Source of the DNA: Kryptolebias marmoratus | Taxonomy: Eukaryota > Chordata > Actinopteri > Cyprinodontiformes > Rivulidae | Direction: 5' to 3' | Assembly (NCBI RefSeq): GCF_001649575.2 | Contig: NC_051445.1 | Location: 3,462,462 to 3,526,461 of the forward strand | Length of the DNA stretch: 64,000 nt | Shown: positions 13,370-25,571 of the stretch, one piece after another | Position numbering within the stretch: position 1 is the first letter of the stretch | How the letters are laid out: every line of letters begins with the position of its first letter | Position numbers and translations under genes: made by a program | The notes under the pieces: model-generated | What the model was told of the DNA's origin: nothing | The model's database searches: none | The model's input: the letters and a program-made list of their open reading frames with translations, nothing else

Positions 13370-13684
13370 TTAAGATTGTGGGACTTTTAGCCAGAGAATC
13401 AGGCCTCTCATTTCTGGATTTTGTGGAAGAACTGTTGCTTGTTGTTTTGCATTTTGGAGCTTCTCCAGTACTAAACTCCTGTTTTTCAGTCCTTCACACT
13501 CAGCCTCTGTTATTGTTTCCTGTCTCTTTTGTTCCTCCTCAAACAGAGACACCCGGAGCTCATTCAGTCCACTTCTGAAAGAAAATAAAGGACAACACGG
13601 CCACCTCTTCCCAGAACACTGTTTACCCTTCGCCACCTCTTTGAGCTTCTTACGGGACTGGGTTAAATAAATGCTGAAAAGCAA
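13370..13684 (-). CDS. Unrecognised charged, possibly coiled-coil ORF; perhaps a 3'-terminal exon or gene remnant
   Basis: A 104-codon open frame on the minus strand between sostdc1 and ankmy2. The part at 13574-13370 is helix-like and charged (LRVSLFEEEQKRQE, TEAECEGLKNRSLVLEKL) and ends in MRGLILWLKVPQS. A TTTCTTTCAG acceptor-like site precedes 13574. A short segment encoding SRKKLKEVAK at about 13660-13630 is followed by GGTAAAC. Joining these two sites would shift the frame, so the model is not secure. In mammals LRRC72 sits in this neighbourhood, so this could be the end of that gene or its relic, but I cannot recognise it from sequence and found no leucine-rich repeats nearby. Confidence 0.35.
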   Translation of the reverse strand: MLFSIYLTQSRKKLKEVAKGKQCSGKRWPCCPLFSFRSGLNELRVSLFEEEQKRQETITEAECEGLKNRSLVLEKLQNAKQQATVLPQNPEMRGLILWLKVPQS

Positions 13685-14169
13685 ATATGATAGGCGCCAG
13701 CTTTTGTGTTCTTGCTATGGAAAGAAAGAGAAAAGTGAGAGGTGCTTCCCTCTCTCTGCATGCTGAAACTCAGCAGCGGCCTCCGACCCTCATTGTTACT
13801 GAAAGGTGGCTGAAGGTTAACTACATATCGACAAGCAGCATGGCAGGAGTGTGATCAGGAAGTGCCCGTATGCTGTAATAAGAGGTGTGTGAAGGCACGA
13901 GGGAGGGGGGCAGATAAAGGTAAGTAAGGCCAAAAGAGAAGGGTCCCTGTGGTGGTAACACAGTTTGGAAAAGATCCCAAATGAAAACAAACAATGGATG
14001 ATAGATTGCTTCTGAATCACTCCTGTTATTGCTGTAACACACAGAGAAACTAATTTACTCGCTGTTCTTTTAAGTGTTTGCAGCTTTTAATGCAAACACT
14101 ACAATAAAAAAGTTGTTGGTGCTTGAAATGTTTAAATGTGGGGACAGATAATCTTTGCTCAGTTATTCA

Positions 14170-14330
14170 AGCTGCATCCCATCCATCCATCCATTTTCTT
14201 CACCTGCTTCTCCATTCCGGGTCAAGTGGAGCTGGTGCCTTTCGCTCTGTGCGAGAGGCGGGGGACACCCTGGACAGGTGGCAAGTCAGTTGCTCCAGTC
14301 TGCTGTGGTGAAGAAAGAGCTAAGCTGAAA
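14170..14330 (-). mobile_element. Interspersed-repeat fragment with a (CCAT)n tail
   Basis: Starts with CCATCCATCCATCCATTTTC, then GGAGCTGGTGCCTTTCGCTC and GGGGACACCCTGGACAGGTG. This wording is characteristic of a very common fish interspersed repeat. The tail at the left suggests it lies on the minus strand. It abuts a plus-strand LINE fragment. Confidence 0.6.
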
Positions 14331-14375
14331 GGAGAAACCTTTCATTTATTGGTCGTCTATGCTCCAACGCTCACT

Positions 14376-14797
14376 TACGGCCAGGAGGTAATGATCATGA
14401 CTGAAAGAACAAGATTCCAGATAAAAGCAGCTGAAATGACATTTCTCTGTAGGGTGGCTGGGCTCAGCCTTGGAGATAAGCCTCCAGAGAGATATTACCT
14501 CCAGCTCAGAGTAGATCTGTTGCTCCTCCTCATCCAAAGGAGTCAGCTGAGGTGATCCGGGCATCTGATTAGGATGCCTTCTGGGCCTGTCCCACTGGGA
14601 GGAAACCTCAGAGAAGATCCAGAACTCACTGGAATGATCTTATATTCTCTCTGGCCAGGGAACACCTTGGGAATCCCTCAGTAGGAGCTAGGAGTGTCAC
14701 AGATGTCTGGGTTTCCCTCCTGAACCTGTTACCCAACAACCTGACCACTGAAAAAACAGAAAAAAATGGATGGATGGATGGATGGATGGATGGATGG
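14376..14797 (+). mobile_element. Decayed 3' end of a LINE reverse transcriptase with a (TGGA)n tail
   Basis: Translation shows MTERTRFQIKAAEMTFLCRVAGLSL, shown here by position, matching the common fish LINE pattern in which an AAEM-F-RRVAGLSL block is followed by RVEPLLLRIERSQ-R and GRPR-like blocks. The DNA then continues with GGGCATCTGATTAGGATGCC and GTCCCACTGGGAGGAAACC, and ends in a TGGA microsatellite, the usual 3' tail. A stop after about 45 codons of clear similarity and later frame changes show that it is a dead copy. Confidence 0.8.
14767..14797 (+). repeat. (TGGA)n microsatellite, LINE tail
   Basis: About eight uninterrupted TGGA units at the 3' end of the LINE fragment. Confidence 0.9.
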
Positions 14798-14799
14798 AC

Positions 14800-15950
14800 T
14801 CCACCACAGAGGATCTCTTCTGGAGGCTGTGTGTATTTCCCTGAATCTTTAATAATGATCGACAGACTTCACTTATCAATTCCGGGGCAACAGCGCCATC
14901 TGGTGGATGTAATCATTTTAACAAAAAAAAGAGCATTTTAGTATGTTGACATTTAAAGCAAAACAAAAGTTTTGTTTTGAAATGTAATGGAATCAAAGAA
15001 ACTATTTTATGTTTTTAGAAAATAAATCTTTCCATTAGTTTTGACTTATCAAGGTTTTACTTTCTGTGGAAACGTTGACTGAATAATAACCATTTAATCC
15101 TTGATGATAACTTATGTTCCTGAACCTTCTTTAAATTTTACAATAAATTAAATTTTTGTTTTTTCCTTTAAACTGGAGAGCAAAGCTACCATTCTCATAA
15201 CGAACATAAAATGAATACTTAAACATATGCTTACTTCAGATCATTATTCTAACAGAGTTTACAAATGTGAAAAAATTAAGACTATGTTAGTAAATGATTT
15301 AAATAATTTATGGGAAAGGGAGAAATTTCTTTTTATTCATCAAGCTTGACATCCGATCCGTTTTCTGCATTTAGAGCAAACATTCACACACCGAACATGT
15401 TTAACATCAGTTTGAACAAAAATACAGTGATGATATTTTCAACAGATTCTTTTATTTTTAATTGACAAAATATTACTGTGCTGTTTACAACAATGCTTGA
15501 CAAAAATGTTCAATTTTAGGAAGATTTCCATTTACCTCTGATTTGAAAAAATCCTGAGCACGAACGTTTTATTTTACAAAACTTCAACTTAAACTTACAT
15601 TTAAAAATATCCACATTCCATTTTTGGTCAGTTTGAAGAAGCCATGCTTTACTCACAGGGGTTATTGGACCAAACAGCAAACAAACACTTCCTTCCTCCT
15701 CGTGGTTTGCTACAGTTTCTTAAGGCAGTTTTAACAACACTGTGACTCTTTAGCTCTTCGTGTGTCTTTCCACAGACTCAACCAAACAAACACATCAGCC
15801 TGCGTGGAACTGACACTCAGAAGATTATATCAGAACAGACAAAAAGACGAAGGAGCCACAGATCCACCTCAGAATGTTCTGGTGACAGATTCAGGCTGGT
15901 AATAAATACAGTTTCCTCTCTCGTTGGACCAGTCTCTGTCTTCGTGTCAG
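14800..15950. other. ankmy2 3' flank, little visible
   Basis: AT-rich DNA downstream of ankmy2. A minus-strand AATAAA at 15451-15456 is a plausible ankmy2 poly(A) signal about 550 bp after its stop. No other feature is supported. Confidence 0.45.
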
Positions 15951-16009
15951 TTTCCTGTTTGCAGGTGAGTGGACTCAGGAAAAGGTGGTGGATGTTCCTC
16001 GGTTGTTCC

Positions 16010-19000
16010 TCAGTTTTCAGCAGCTGTGATGGAGGTGGAGTTCGACGTTTCTGCAGCAGAGTCTAAAGAGGCGGTTTCCACTGTCAGCTCCTGCATGGAG
16101 TCTGTGGCCTCCTGAACTTCTTTACTCTCCTCTGAAATGAAACAGTCAACCGTCATCATGTTAAAAATCTGGATTATAGGAGGAAATGACACCATCTGAT
16201 TGGTTTTAAAAGTATAAATGAGATAAAGTCCTTACAGTAAAGAAGTAAATAACAAGATGAGATTTTAAATTACTTCTTACTCATTTTAAAATGAAAATGT
16301 TTGACTTTCTGACAGATGAAACACAATCTGAAAGAGCTGAGATTTAACCCACTTTAGCAAACAACAAAGATGTACGTAACGATGCACCTGAGAGTCACGG
16401 TTTGGTACAACAGGAAAAAATAAATAAAAAGCCAGATGCTTTTCTTTAATTTAATGAACAATAACACTGGCAGAGGCTGAGACAGGAAACCAACCCCCTC
16501 TTGGTGGTGGAGATGATCTAAGGCAGCAGCTCACTCCAACAAGACGTTTTTCTTTCGGCTGCTCTCTTCTTCAGGGGGCGCCACAGCGAGCGAAAGACGT
16601 GAAAGATTTCTTAGTTGTTTTACGCCGGATGCCCTTCCTGATGCAGCCTGGGCTCCGACCTGCAGCCTCGGGATTACAGGACCGTGGTGCTGACCCCCGA
16701 GCTGCACCAGTCCCAGCTCATTCCAACAAGATAAGACCAAAAACGAAAGAAGTCATGGCTTCTTGTTCAGCGCAGCTCTCCACAGAGCGGGAGGTCTGCG
16801 GGCAGAGCGCACGGCGGCAGCTCACACACAAACAGACAGTGTGGGATAAATGTGCTGCAGGAGCATCAGCTGAAGGAGTCTCGATCTCCAAACGAGGCTG
16901 CTTGTTTGTTTTCTCCTCCTCCTCGTCAGAACTATTCTCTGACGTAGCGTCAGACACATGAAGGAAGAGCGAGCCTCCTCCTGGATATTTCTGTCTCCCT
17001 GTAACCAGCGCTGAACTTCCCTGCTCTGGGCTTCACGCCTACGGTGCAAATCTGTGAAGACAGCTTTTCTGACTCCTTTTCTGTTTTGGCAACAAATAAT
17101 CAAAGAAGCGTGAGCTCGCTCCTCAGGATCAGAGAGGTGACTGATCAACATATCTGTGGTCTGATCCGTGCATTCGTCCGAGACACCTGTACTGTGATGG
17201 TCCGGTACAAATACACGCACCGTTACACCCCTGGTAAGCTTTTACTTCTTCAAATAACATGCAGCTTGTGTGAAACAAGCAGCTGTTTCCGTGTTTATCT
17301 GTTTCCCACTTTAGGCTCTCAGAGAAAATACCTTTGCTCTGCTGCGCCCTCAGGTTGGCCGTTTCTGCTTCCTGCTTTTCTCGTTGCTCTTGAAGCTTCT
17401 TACAGACTTTTTTGTGAGTGAACCAGTGCATTTTTTGGCAAGTTTGGCCACAGTAGATAACCTGGAATATAAAATAATAAATTAAAACTTGCAATCTATA
17501 AATGAGTTTATTTTTGTGGTCAGTGTTAAGATTAATCAGTAAAAGGTGAACAATTCTCTAAAGATCTTTTTATTTAAATAAGACTGGATAATTGTGGACA
17601 GGTTATTCCTGAAGTTTGGTACTCACCATTTTACAGATGGAGCATCTTTTCTCAGCTCCTTTCTCCCCGCAGGTCGTGCAGAACTCGACGTCCATGAAGC
17701 CGACCTGACCCGTGATGGCCTGAGTCAGCACAGACAGAGCCGTGGGGTCGTTCCCCTGCAGGAACAGGAAGAGGAAAAGGAAACTGACGCTGCGGAAATA
17801 AAAATAAATACACCTGATTCATTTCAATTAAAGTGTCTTAAATAAAGTCAATTTCAATCCAGTTTCACTTTTCAAGCCTCTCAGAATTCCTCTCCTGAGC
17901 AGGAGACATATATAAAAGCTTTAATGAACAGGAAGTTTGGAGTCCAAACTCACGATCTCCACAGGAGCGATGCTGCGGACCAGCTGCTGCAGCAGCGTGG
18001 CCTCGCAGTACGGGAACTTACGGACGCACTCTCTGATAAACTTCTCCTGAAACACGGGGAAACCGTCGCTGTCCCGACCTTTTAGCAAACTGGGGAGGGG
18101 CAGGAAGAAAGGTCAAACATGTTAATAATATCATCACATGGGAACAGAATAAGATTCAGGGGTAATTCACTTTAAAAAACAGCCTAAAATGGAATGATTA
18201 GCTGACAAAATTAAAGAATAAAATCCCTCCAGGCACATTTTGGTTTTTCTAAGAAGATCTGGGAGAAATAAGAAGCCTGTCTATCAGGCCAGGAACAAAA
18301 ACCACAAAACTAAAACTCAAATTAATCATATTAACATAAAAACATCACAGAAAAGGATGTTTTCATGTTGAATACATGATGAACCCGATTCTCCTCTCCT
18401 GGTCCTACCTCTTTATGAGGCCTTCCAGCTTGTCCTCGCGGTCTTTGAGGAAGGAGGAACACTTTCCCAGCACGCAGCTGATGTAGTGCATCTTCATGGC
18501 CAAAACCTCATTCATGTCCTGCTGCTTGATGCACTTCTCACAGATGAGCTCCATCACCCGTCGACATTTATCCAGAGCCTCCACCTCTGCAAGCAGTGGG
18601 TTTTCTTTCACCAGCATCACTAACTGGGGGAAAAAAAAAGAAGATTTCAGCGTTAAAAGTGCACACTTCTCTGCTCTTATTTCTTCTTATTCTGCTACAC
18701 AGGATGTTTTAAGGTCATTGCGGAGAAGAAGTTCATCGGGAACTTCACCCCGTCTGGTGACACCTCACCTTCACAGGATTTAAGTTAGTGCTCATGATGA
18801 TCTTGTGAAGGGGTCCGGCCAGTTTGGGCGGCAGCTTGGGTTCCTTCTCCAAACCCTGGGGCTTAGTGTAGTAATCCAGTCTGGCACGGGAAAAGTAGTT
18901 GTTGATTACTGTGACACAGTCGTGTTGACCTAAAGGTGAAAAGGAGAGAAAGCTTACTTATTTTTTATACTGAAAATAAAGTTAATCCTGCATTTTTCTG

Positions 19001-20699
19001 GTGTTTATCAGATCACAAATGGAACAAAGCTACACCTGACAACACAAGGTTTTGATCATTTACTCAAATGTTTCAGTAAAAACTAAAATATATTTAAGGA
19101 TCATCGATTGACAGTCTTCATCTCAATATTTCCATCCATCTCTGTCAACAGATGAAGAATGACAAAAACAAAATACATTTGTGACCTAAATAAAATAAGA
19201 ACAAATCACGAGCTAACCAACAAAAGCTGCCATCTGCGCAGCCGTCCGTCCAACTGAGTTGGTCACGTCTGTTTCTGCTCCGGCGTCCAGCATCATCCAC
19301 GTGATGTCGGTCTTTCCTGAGGGCACAGAGGTCAACTCAACTCTAAAAATGATTTCTTTTTTCTTTTAATAAAACACAGCATTGTATGCTATTCATACCA
19401 TGTTACTCTGAAACTCACCTGACAGGCCTGCAAACATCAGCGCCGTGTATCCGTGCTCGTGTTCGTTGCAGTTCACGTCCGCTCCGTGCCGCAGCAGCAG
19501 CTTGCACATGTCTGCTTTTCCTTTGTACGCAGCGTGCATGAGAGGAGTCATCCCATACTGGTGATCAGACAGTTAAACAAATAAATAAAACCACTCAAAC
19601 AAAAACCTTTTATTATACTGTCTAACAAAAACCAGTATAGATGATACATTAAATTGGAATCATGACTTTTAAGCTGAAAGGGATTCCTCTGAACTTGGGG
19701 CTAATATATTAAAATTAAATAAAAATTATTCTGACACATTTTCTGTTCAAAACAAAGATACTCAAAATACATAATCTCAAGAACTTGAGAAAAGCTGCAC
19801 TAAACAGTTTCTAAATCGCAGCAAAAATTCAAACAGTTAATTAAAAACATCCCTTTTTAACATCTGGTTTGAAATATTAAAGTTTTCTTCTTTATAAAAA
19901 TAAACTACTGTCCTGAAAGACATTAAATCTCATTTGTAAAATAAAAAGTTATAATGTAGTTTAACATTTGAATTGTTTTTGACAGCTGATAAAACCCTTC
20001 ACGGATAAATCCTGCCAATAATATTCTTTACATGTTTCAGCTAAAAATAACAATAAACAAGTTTTTTTAAGTCAGTCAAATGTCTATATTTATTCATATG
20101 AAAAGCAATTAAAGAATGACTGTGATGTTCAAACACACAAATGAAAAATTAGTTTAACAAGCTATATGGAAGTGGTGAGAATAAAACCTTTTAAATGAGA
20201 GTTAAAGTCAGGATGTTTGTGTTTATTTCTGTAAAATTACCTCATCCAGACAGTTAACTCGAACATCCTTACAGCCCAGCAGCCTGAAGGCTTCCTGAAC
20301 ATTTCCTACAGGAACAAAACTCCAATTATTTTAGCACAGACACAGATCCAGACTTCATGTGCAGAATAAACTCTCAAACAAAGCTTTTACACTTCAGCTG
20401 GCTGTAAAAAGTTGTTCAAATCCTGCAGCTCTGAGCTGCAGCAAGCCAAATAAACATGCTTTTTGTAACTATTAACTGTTACAGATAAAAACCTACCAGG
20501 TACTTATTACAATAATTAAGCTGTGAAGTTGTAAAGCAGTAAAAATGTATACTCTGACAGTCATCTATTAGCATCATGCATGTCTTCCTACAAGCTAACA
20601 AGCAGGGATTAGCGTTAGCCGAAGAGGCTTACCCGCAGTTATAACCTCAAACAACTCCTTTTCACTTGAAGACAAGTCTCCCTTCTTAGGCGCAGACAT
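16010..20699 (-). CDS. ankmy2: Ankyrin repeat and MYND domain-containing protein 2
   Basis: Adaptor protein with ankyrin repeats and a MYND zinc finger; the family is linked to ciliary targeting of adenylyl cyclases and Hedgehog signalling. Ten coding exons on the minus strand: 20699-20633, 20305-20241, 19557-19419, 19316-19218, 18929-18769, 18623-18409, 18089-17954, 17755-17627, 17461-17332 and 16131-16010. Phases agree throughout, giving 420 residues (human 441). Exons 2-4 hold the ankyrin region ([47 protein letters not shown]). Exons 5-7 match the long central region ([29 protein letters not shown]). The MYND ligands are C320, C323, C332, C335, C341, C345, H353 and C357. The C-terminus is acidic and poorly conserved. 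The start MSAPKKGDL is the first ATG and matches the family N-terminus in position. Confidence 0.97.
16545..16735 (+). mobile_element. Common fish interspersed repeat in the last ankmy2 intron
   Basis: Begins near TTTCGGCTGCTCTCTTCTTC, continues with GGGGGCGCCACAGCG and TTTTACGCCGGATGCCCTTC, then CTGATGCAGCC. This wording is typical of a widespread short fish repeat. It has no intact coding frame. Confidence 0.65.
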
Positions 20700-23320
20700 G
20701 TCGGTGGCTCACAGCTTCAAATAAAACAACAACGACACCAGATTTATGTCAGGTTTCCATATAAATCAATGTTGTCCTTGGCTCTGATAGTGTGATGCTC
20801 GAGCATGAATGCTAACTGAAGGCGAGCTGTCATTTGGAATGTACCACTTGTGTCTGTTAGGAGGGGTGCACTGCGTGTCGACAAATCTACTCTAAAAAAC
20901 AAAACGGTACTATGGAAAATTAAATCAATGTTTTTTTAAACTCAACATAAATATTGTACACACAAGAAACTCTCTATATATATTGTAAGAGAAGTTCCTG
21001 CTTTTGCAAACTTTTAATCAAACGGCATTATCACCCCTACGTTCTTTAACAAAATGATCAGATCCACGAGAGTCCAAAATGTTCATTCATGACCGAAATG
21101 CTTCATGTGAACAAAAATGTGATTTTGTGTTTTAATTTATTCCTCATCTAATTTATTAAAAGCATAATTAAAAGGAGAGATGGAAAGACTTGCAAAACAT
21201 CAGTGGAAAAGTTATTAAAATTTATTTTTTAGGTTTAAATTTGAGCCAATGAAGCAGTAAGTTTTTCCCATATTTTTAATATCATTTTTTATTTTATTTT
21301 GCAGTTTTTGATCAATGCATTTCTCAATACAGAATTCCCTTAAGTCCAAAGTAACAAACACAACAAATATATGATGTAAACCACACATTTCACACAGTTT
21401 AATTTTTAAGCATTGCTCAGCATTTCTAAAATGTGCAGATTTTGTTTCAAACTTTATAATTGTTGTATTTAAAATCCTGAACCTTTGAATGCTTTAATGC
21501 CAACATCTAGCCTGATTATATCCTTTAATTGTTCTTTCAGTTTAATATTCATTAGGTTCTTGCATTAGTCTTTCTTTCTTTCTTTCTTGAATCTTCCTAT
21601 GAAGTAGTTTGAGCGTTCATGAAGTGATTTTAGTGGCTATAGTTCACGCTGTGTTGTTTCCGTGTTGTGTTGGTTAGGTGTGTGTGCTTTCCTTCACCAG
21701 CTGGACTGAATGTTTCTTCCACTGAATGAAAATTACATGGAAACCTCACGTCTAAAACAGCATGCAAAGTGTGCGCTAATCCATTTCAAGGGCAGACCTT
21801 GTTAGACATTTGTTGTTACAGGATTATTTCTTGGCAGTCGCTGACAAAATCTCAAAATTGCAAACAGAAAGAGTCAAAATAGACAACTCTGGTTTATTTA
21901 ATTTCTAAATAGTTCCAATCATTTGAGTTGAAGTTGTTTTGAGATTGTTTTTTATGTATTTATTGCATTTGATCTTCTTTTTAACTAAGTTACTGTAAAC
22001 ACTGAAATTTCTTACTTAATTATGATTGATCCCCATGTGACCTCTTTATGGTTCTGTAAAGAATAAAAACTGATGCATTTCATTTATACCATGAAACAGT
22101 TACAGGATCATAGCTTAGTATAGATCAGGTTATTTCAAACAGTTACATTAAATAAAAGAGTAAGCTAAATTTTAATAAGACACAAAAAAATATCCTTAGA
22201 CCTTCCTAAAAACCTCAGCTGTGCTTTTATTGGAAGAGCGACGACTAAAACTGCAGTTTCCTCTTCCTTTTTCCTGCTGAAGGTGGAAACGAGTCTTTTA
22301 AAGGTTTTGATGCTGAAGTACAGAAGATTAATTGTCATGTGCAGATAGCCAGGTGGAACTAGCTTCCTTGTTTCTTGTTTTTTAATGTGGGTCCCACATT
22401 CCCATTAGACTGGACTCCTGATTGTGTACAGTTATGTCTGGCACCTATTTTGAAGTCAGCTGTCTCTGGAGTAGAAAAGTAGATACATTATGTACATTTG
22501 AAATAAAAAATACAGGCTTAAGTAAGCTAAGCTAAGTAGGTTGCTATTTCATGGCTCTTGATTTGACCAATCTCATTGAGCATCACTTTGGTTCAACACT
22601 TGTTATCTAAATCTGTTTTATTTTTAATTATTACTGACAAACCTTTTTGCATAAGCAGAGGAAGTGTGAGGGATTACTGGAGGCTGGAGACCAGGGATAA
22701 TTTGTTTATTCACATTTAGTTAAAGAGAGTCAAATCAAAGACTTACTTTTTGGACATTTAAGTCATCAAGAAGTTTTTTATAAACACTTTAAAATATGGT
22801 ATTTTGCTAAATATAAAATAAGGTTCTAATGAATTAATAACTGAAGAAAGATCCAGTTTAAATGAATTTATTACAGAAGCCACTAAAACAACCAAAGCAA
22901 ATAAAAACTATATGTTCCAGTCCCACTTCATAGTTAGGGCCTATTTAAAAGGATTTATTAATGTTTTATAAAAAGGTTATTCACATGTGTGTAAACACTG
23001 TATGAAGCATTAACAATGACTTATTAAATAAATGTCAGAAAAGTGTTTATACACTGAAGAAGGCTCAGTATTTGGCAAGCTCAAGTGTTGTACTTTTATT
23101 CATTTTTTCATAATTTAGATTTAAAATATCCAACATTTGTCAGCAGGTTACCTGCATGTAAGCACTGTGAGCATTTGTACATACAAAGTTTGTTTTGGTG
23201 AATGAAGTTAATTAGTTAAAAAGGTAAGTTGAGCAACGAGCAATAAATTAAATGACTGAATGGCTTGTTTGGAAGGAAAAAGCTTGTTTTTATTTAAATA
23301 AATAAATAAAAAAGAAGATG
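20700..23320. other. ankmy2 upstream intergenic DNA
   Basis: The first 200 bp are likely ankmy2 5' UTR and promoter, without a clear TATA box. The rest is AT-rich, with a short (TTTC)n run near 21570-21590. No exon, RNA gene or clear transposon was recognised. Confidence 0.5.
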
Positions 23321-23334
23321 GCAGCAGAATTTAG

Positions 23335-23760
23335 GAGACGTCTGAAACAACGTCCTTTGAGCAGATGAAAAACAAAGTTGAGATGTTTTTACAGTAACAC
23401 ACAGCATCACATATCAACAACATATCAACACAAACAGCTTGTAGCAACTGTCTGGCACGGTGGTGGAGGAGTAATGATTTGGGCCTATTTGGCAGCCACA
23501 GGAAAAAAGACTAAAACTTTAGCCTAAAATGGGAGACTTGGCCACGATCAGGTCATGCAGCAAACAAAACATTGATCCAAAGTACTGCAGAAAATCTACA
23601 ACAAAAAGTGTAAAACAAGAAAAGATGAAGGAATGTCTCAGTCAGCGTTCAGACGTCTACATGACTGAACACATTAAAGCTAACTGTGTACAAACAAATA
23701 CCAGCTAATCTCTGAAGTGAGGTAGTTAGGATGAGCTGTAAACATTTCCTACACAAGGAA
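23335..23760 (+). mobile_element. Degraded Tc1/mariner-like transposase fragment
   Basis: Shows AGCACATATCAAC-type text, CAACACAAACAGCTTGTAGC, then GGCACGGTGGTGGAGGAGTA and ATGATTTGGGC. These are hallmarks of teleost Tc1-like transposase genes, encoding HGGGSVMIWG-type protein. ATTGATCCAAAGTACTGCAG corresponds to the later NDPKH block. Stops and frameshifts interrupt every frame, and no terminal inverted repeats were found. Confidence 0.8.
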
Positions 23761-23935
23761 GAGACGATAAGGTCACAGCAAAGATAATTCATGTTATGAT
23801 TATCTGTTCTAGTTGCTTCTTTGTGCTTTTAAATGAGGATCTACATCATTTCCCACTCATTTTTATACAATATTATTAGAAAGCATAGGGCAACTGAAAG
23901 TATATGTTGATGTCATGGTGATAAAAATCTAACCA

Positions 23936-24130
23936 TATTAACATTCTGCTATAAACTGACCACAAAATATAAAATTAAATTTCAATTTATCTGCCTCATT
24001 AAGAAGAAAAAGTCAAACAAATTGAACAGAAAATCACCCTGCCTGTTAACTTTGCTTGCCTTTGCTTTGCCCTTCAAACAGATGTTTTGCATTTGTCTTA
24101 ACTCTGGGTTTTCATGAGTTTTACATATTA
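23936..24130 (+). repeat. Local direct duplication, copy A
   Basis: Segment with ACTGACCACAAAATATAAAA, GAAAATCACCCTGCC, TTAACTTTGCTTG and CAGATGTTTTGCATTTG, repeated about 918 bp downstream at 24853-25070 in the same order and orientation. Function unknown. Confidence 0.75.
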
Positions 24131-24852
24131 AGGAAAAAGTGTTCTCAGATAGTTAAATGTGACAAATGCACATATGGACCAGGGAAACCCTCCCTAAAGC
24201 AACTATTTGCTCCAAGATACCTTCGTAATACTCTGCCTTGTGACCGCTGCAGTCAAGATCCAAAATATAGTTAAATGACTTAATAGTTTGCAACAAAGGA
24301 CAACATTTTTAAAGCCTAATTATTTAAGCTCATAAAACACCAGGTAAGTGTCTTCTATGATCTCTGCCATGATGCATTACCTTAAAACCTAGAGTGAAGT
24401 TGTATGTTTGTGATGATGAAGAAAATAAAGACTCCTTTTAATCTGTTTTTATCTTCAGATTAAAATAAAGCAGCTGTTTCTGTTTTAGGAGCCCACTGCT
24501 GCTTAAATGCTTGAAATAATCGGAACTAAAAATATGTCAGTCTGTCTTATCTGAGCTGCAGGGTTTCCAGCATGTATCACTGGCTGCTGGGGAGCTGCGT
24601 TCAGTTGAAAATTGTTTGGTTAGCAGGGAGATCACCGGAGTCTGGACAGAGACATGTTATTTTTATCGTTTTTCTTCTCGAGGCGTCTCTGGGGCGACAT
24701 TGAGCTCCCGTACCTTCCAGACTCCTTCCAGACTCTGGTACTTGAGCAGCTTTAGAAGTGCAGGACAGAGGAGGAGATTCCCGTAACTCTTTAGGAAATC
24801 AGCACATAAATAAAAGCCCAAACCATCAATATTTCTGACATGCATTTCCCCC

Positions 24853-25070
24853 CATTAAAATTCTACTTTAAACTGACCACAAAACATAAAATTTAAATCC
24901 ATTTTTTTCCTGCCTCGTTAAGAAAAAAACATCAAAATTAAAAAAATAATAGAAAATCACCCTGCCTCTTAACTTTGCTTGTCAGGATTAAGGGTTTGTC
25001 TTTGGCTTGCCCTTCAAGCAGATGTTTTGCATTCATCTTAATTCAGGACTTTCATGAGTTTTATGTAAAA
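24853..25070 (+). repeat. Local direct duplication, copy B
   Basis: Second copy of the block at 23936-24130, with small insertions (about 25 bp extra before the CAGATGTTTTGCATTC segment). It ends about 500 bp upstream of the C-type lectin start. Confidence 0.75.
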
Positions 25071-25571
25071 AAGTCTTCTCTCGCTGAGCCTTTGTGGCTT
25101 CGGCTGCTCGGGTCTCAACAAGGAGCCAAAAAAAGGGCTGAAGTCATGACTATCAGTGAGCTTCGAAAGTGTGTAGAACGAGACAGTAGGCAACCATTGT
25201 TTCTTCTCACACTCCTGGTTCCTCTCTGGCTCGTTCTGCTTCAGGTCAGAGCTGAATCTCACCACGTTTTCATCTCTTTGGCTCAGAAACCCCAAACGGA
25301 TCTGCATTAACTGCGTTTTCACAAACAGGCCTCTGCTGTCAGTTTGTTCACAGGGAAATACTTTAACTTTAGCTTTTGAATGCTCAGTGGCAAGAACAAA
25401 CTAAAAAAGTTGAAGGTGATGAGAAAAAAACAAATCTAAGCTCTGTTTTTATGGAAATTCTTGTTTTTATAAGACACTAGATGTTTATATTCTAAAAGAT
25501 GAAGGGCTTCCTTTAATAAATATTTAAAATAAAATCTGATTTTTCCTCTTTCAGTGAACCTCGTTACGGCC

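Noticed and set aside
16599..17220. Several ORFs of 79-132 codons on both strands near 16.6-17.2 kb
   Set aside because: They lie in the last ankmy2 intron and overlap an interspersed repeat; phases do not fit ankmy2 and no family is recognised.
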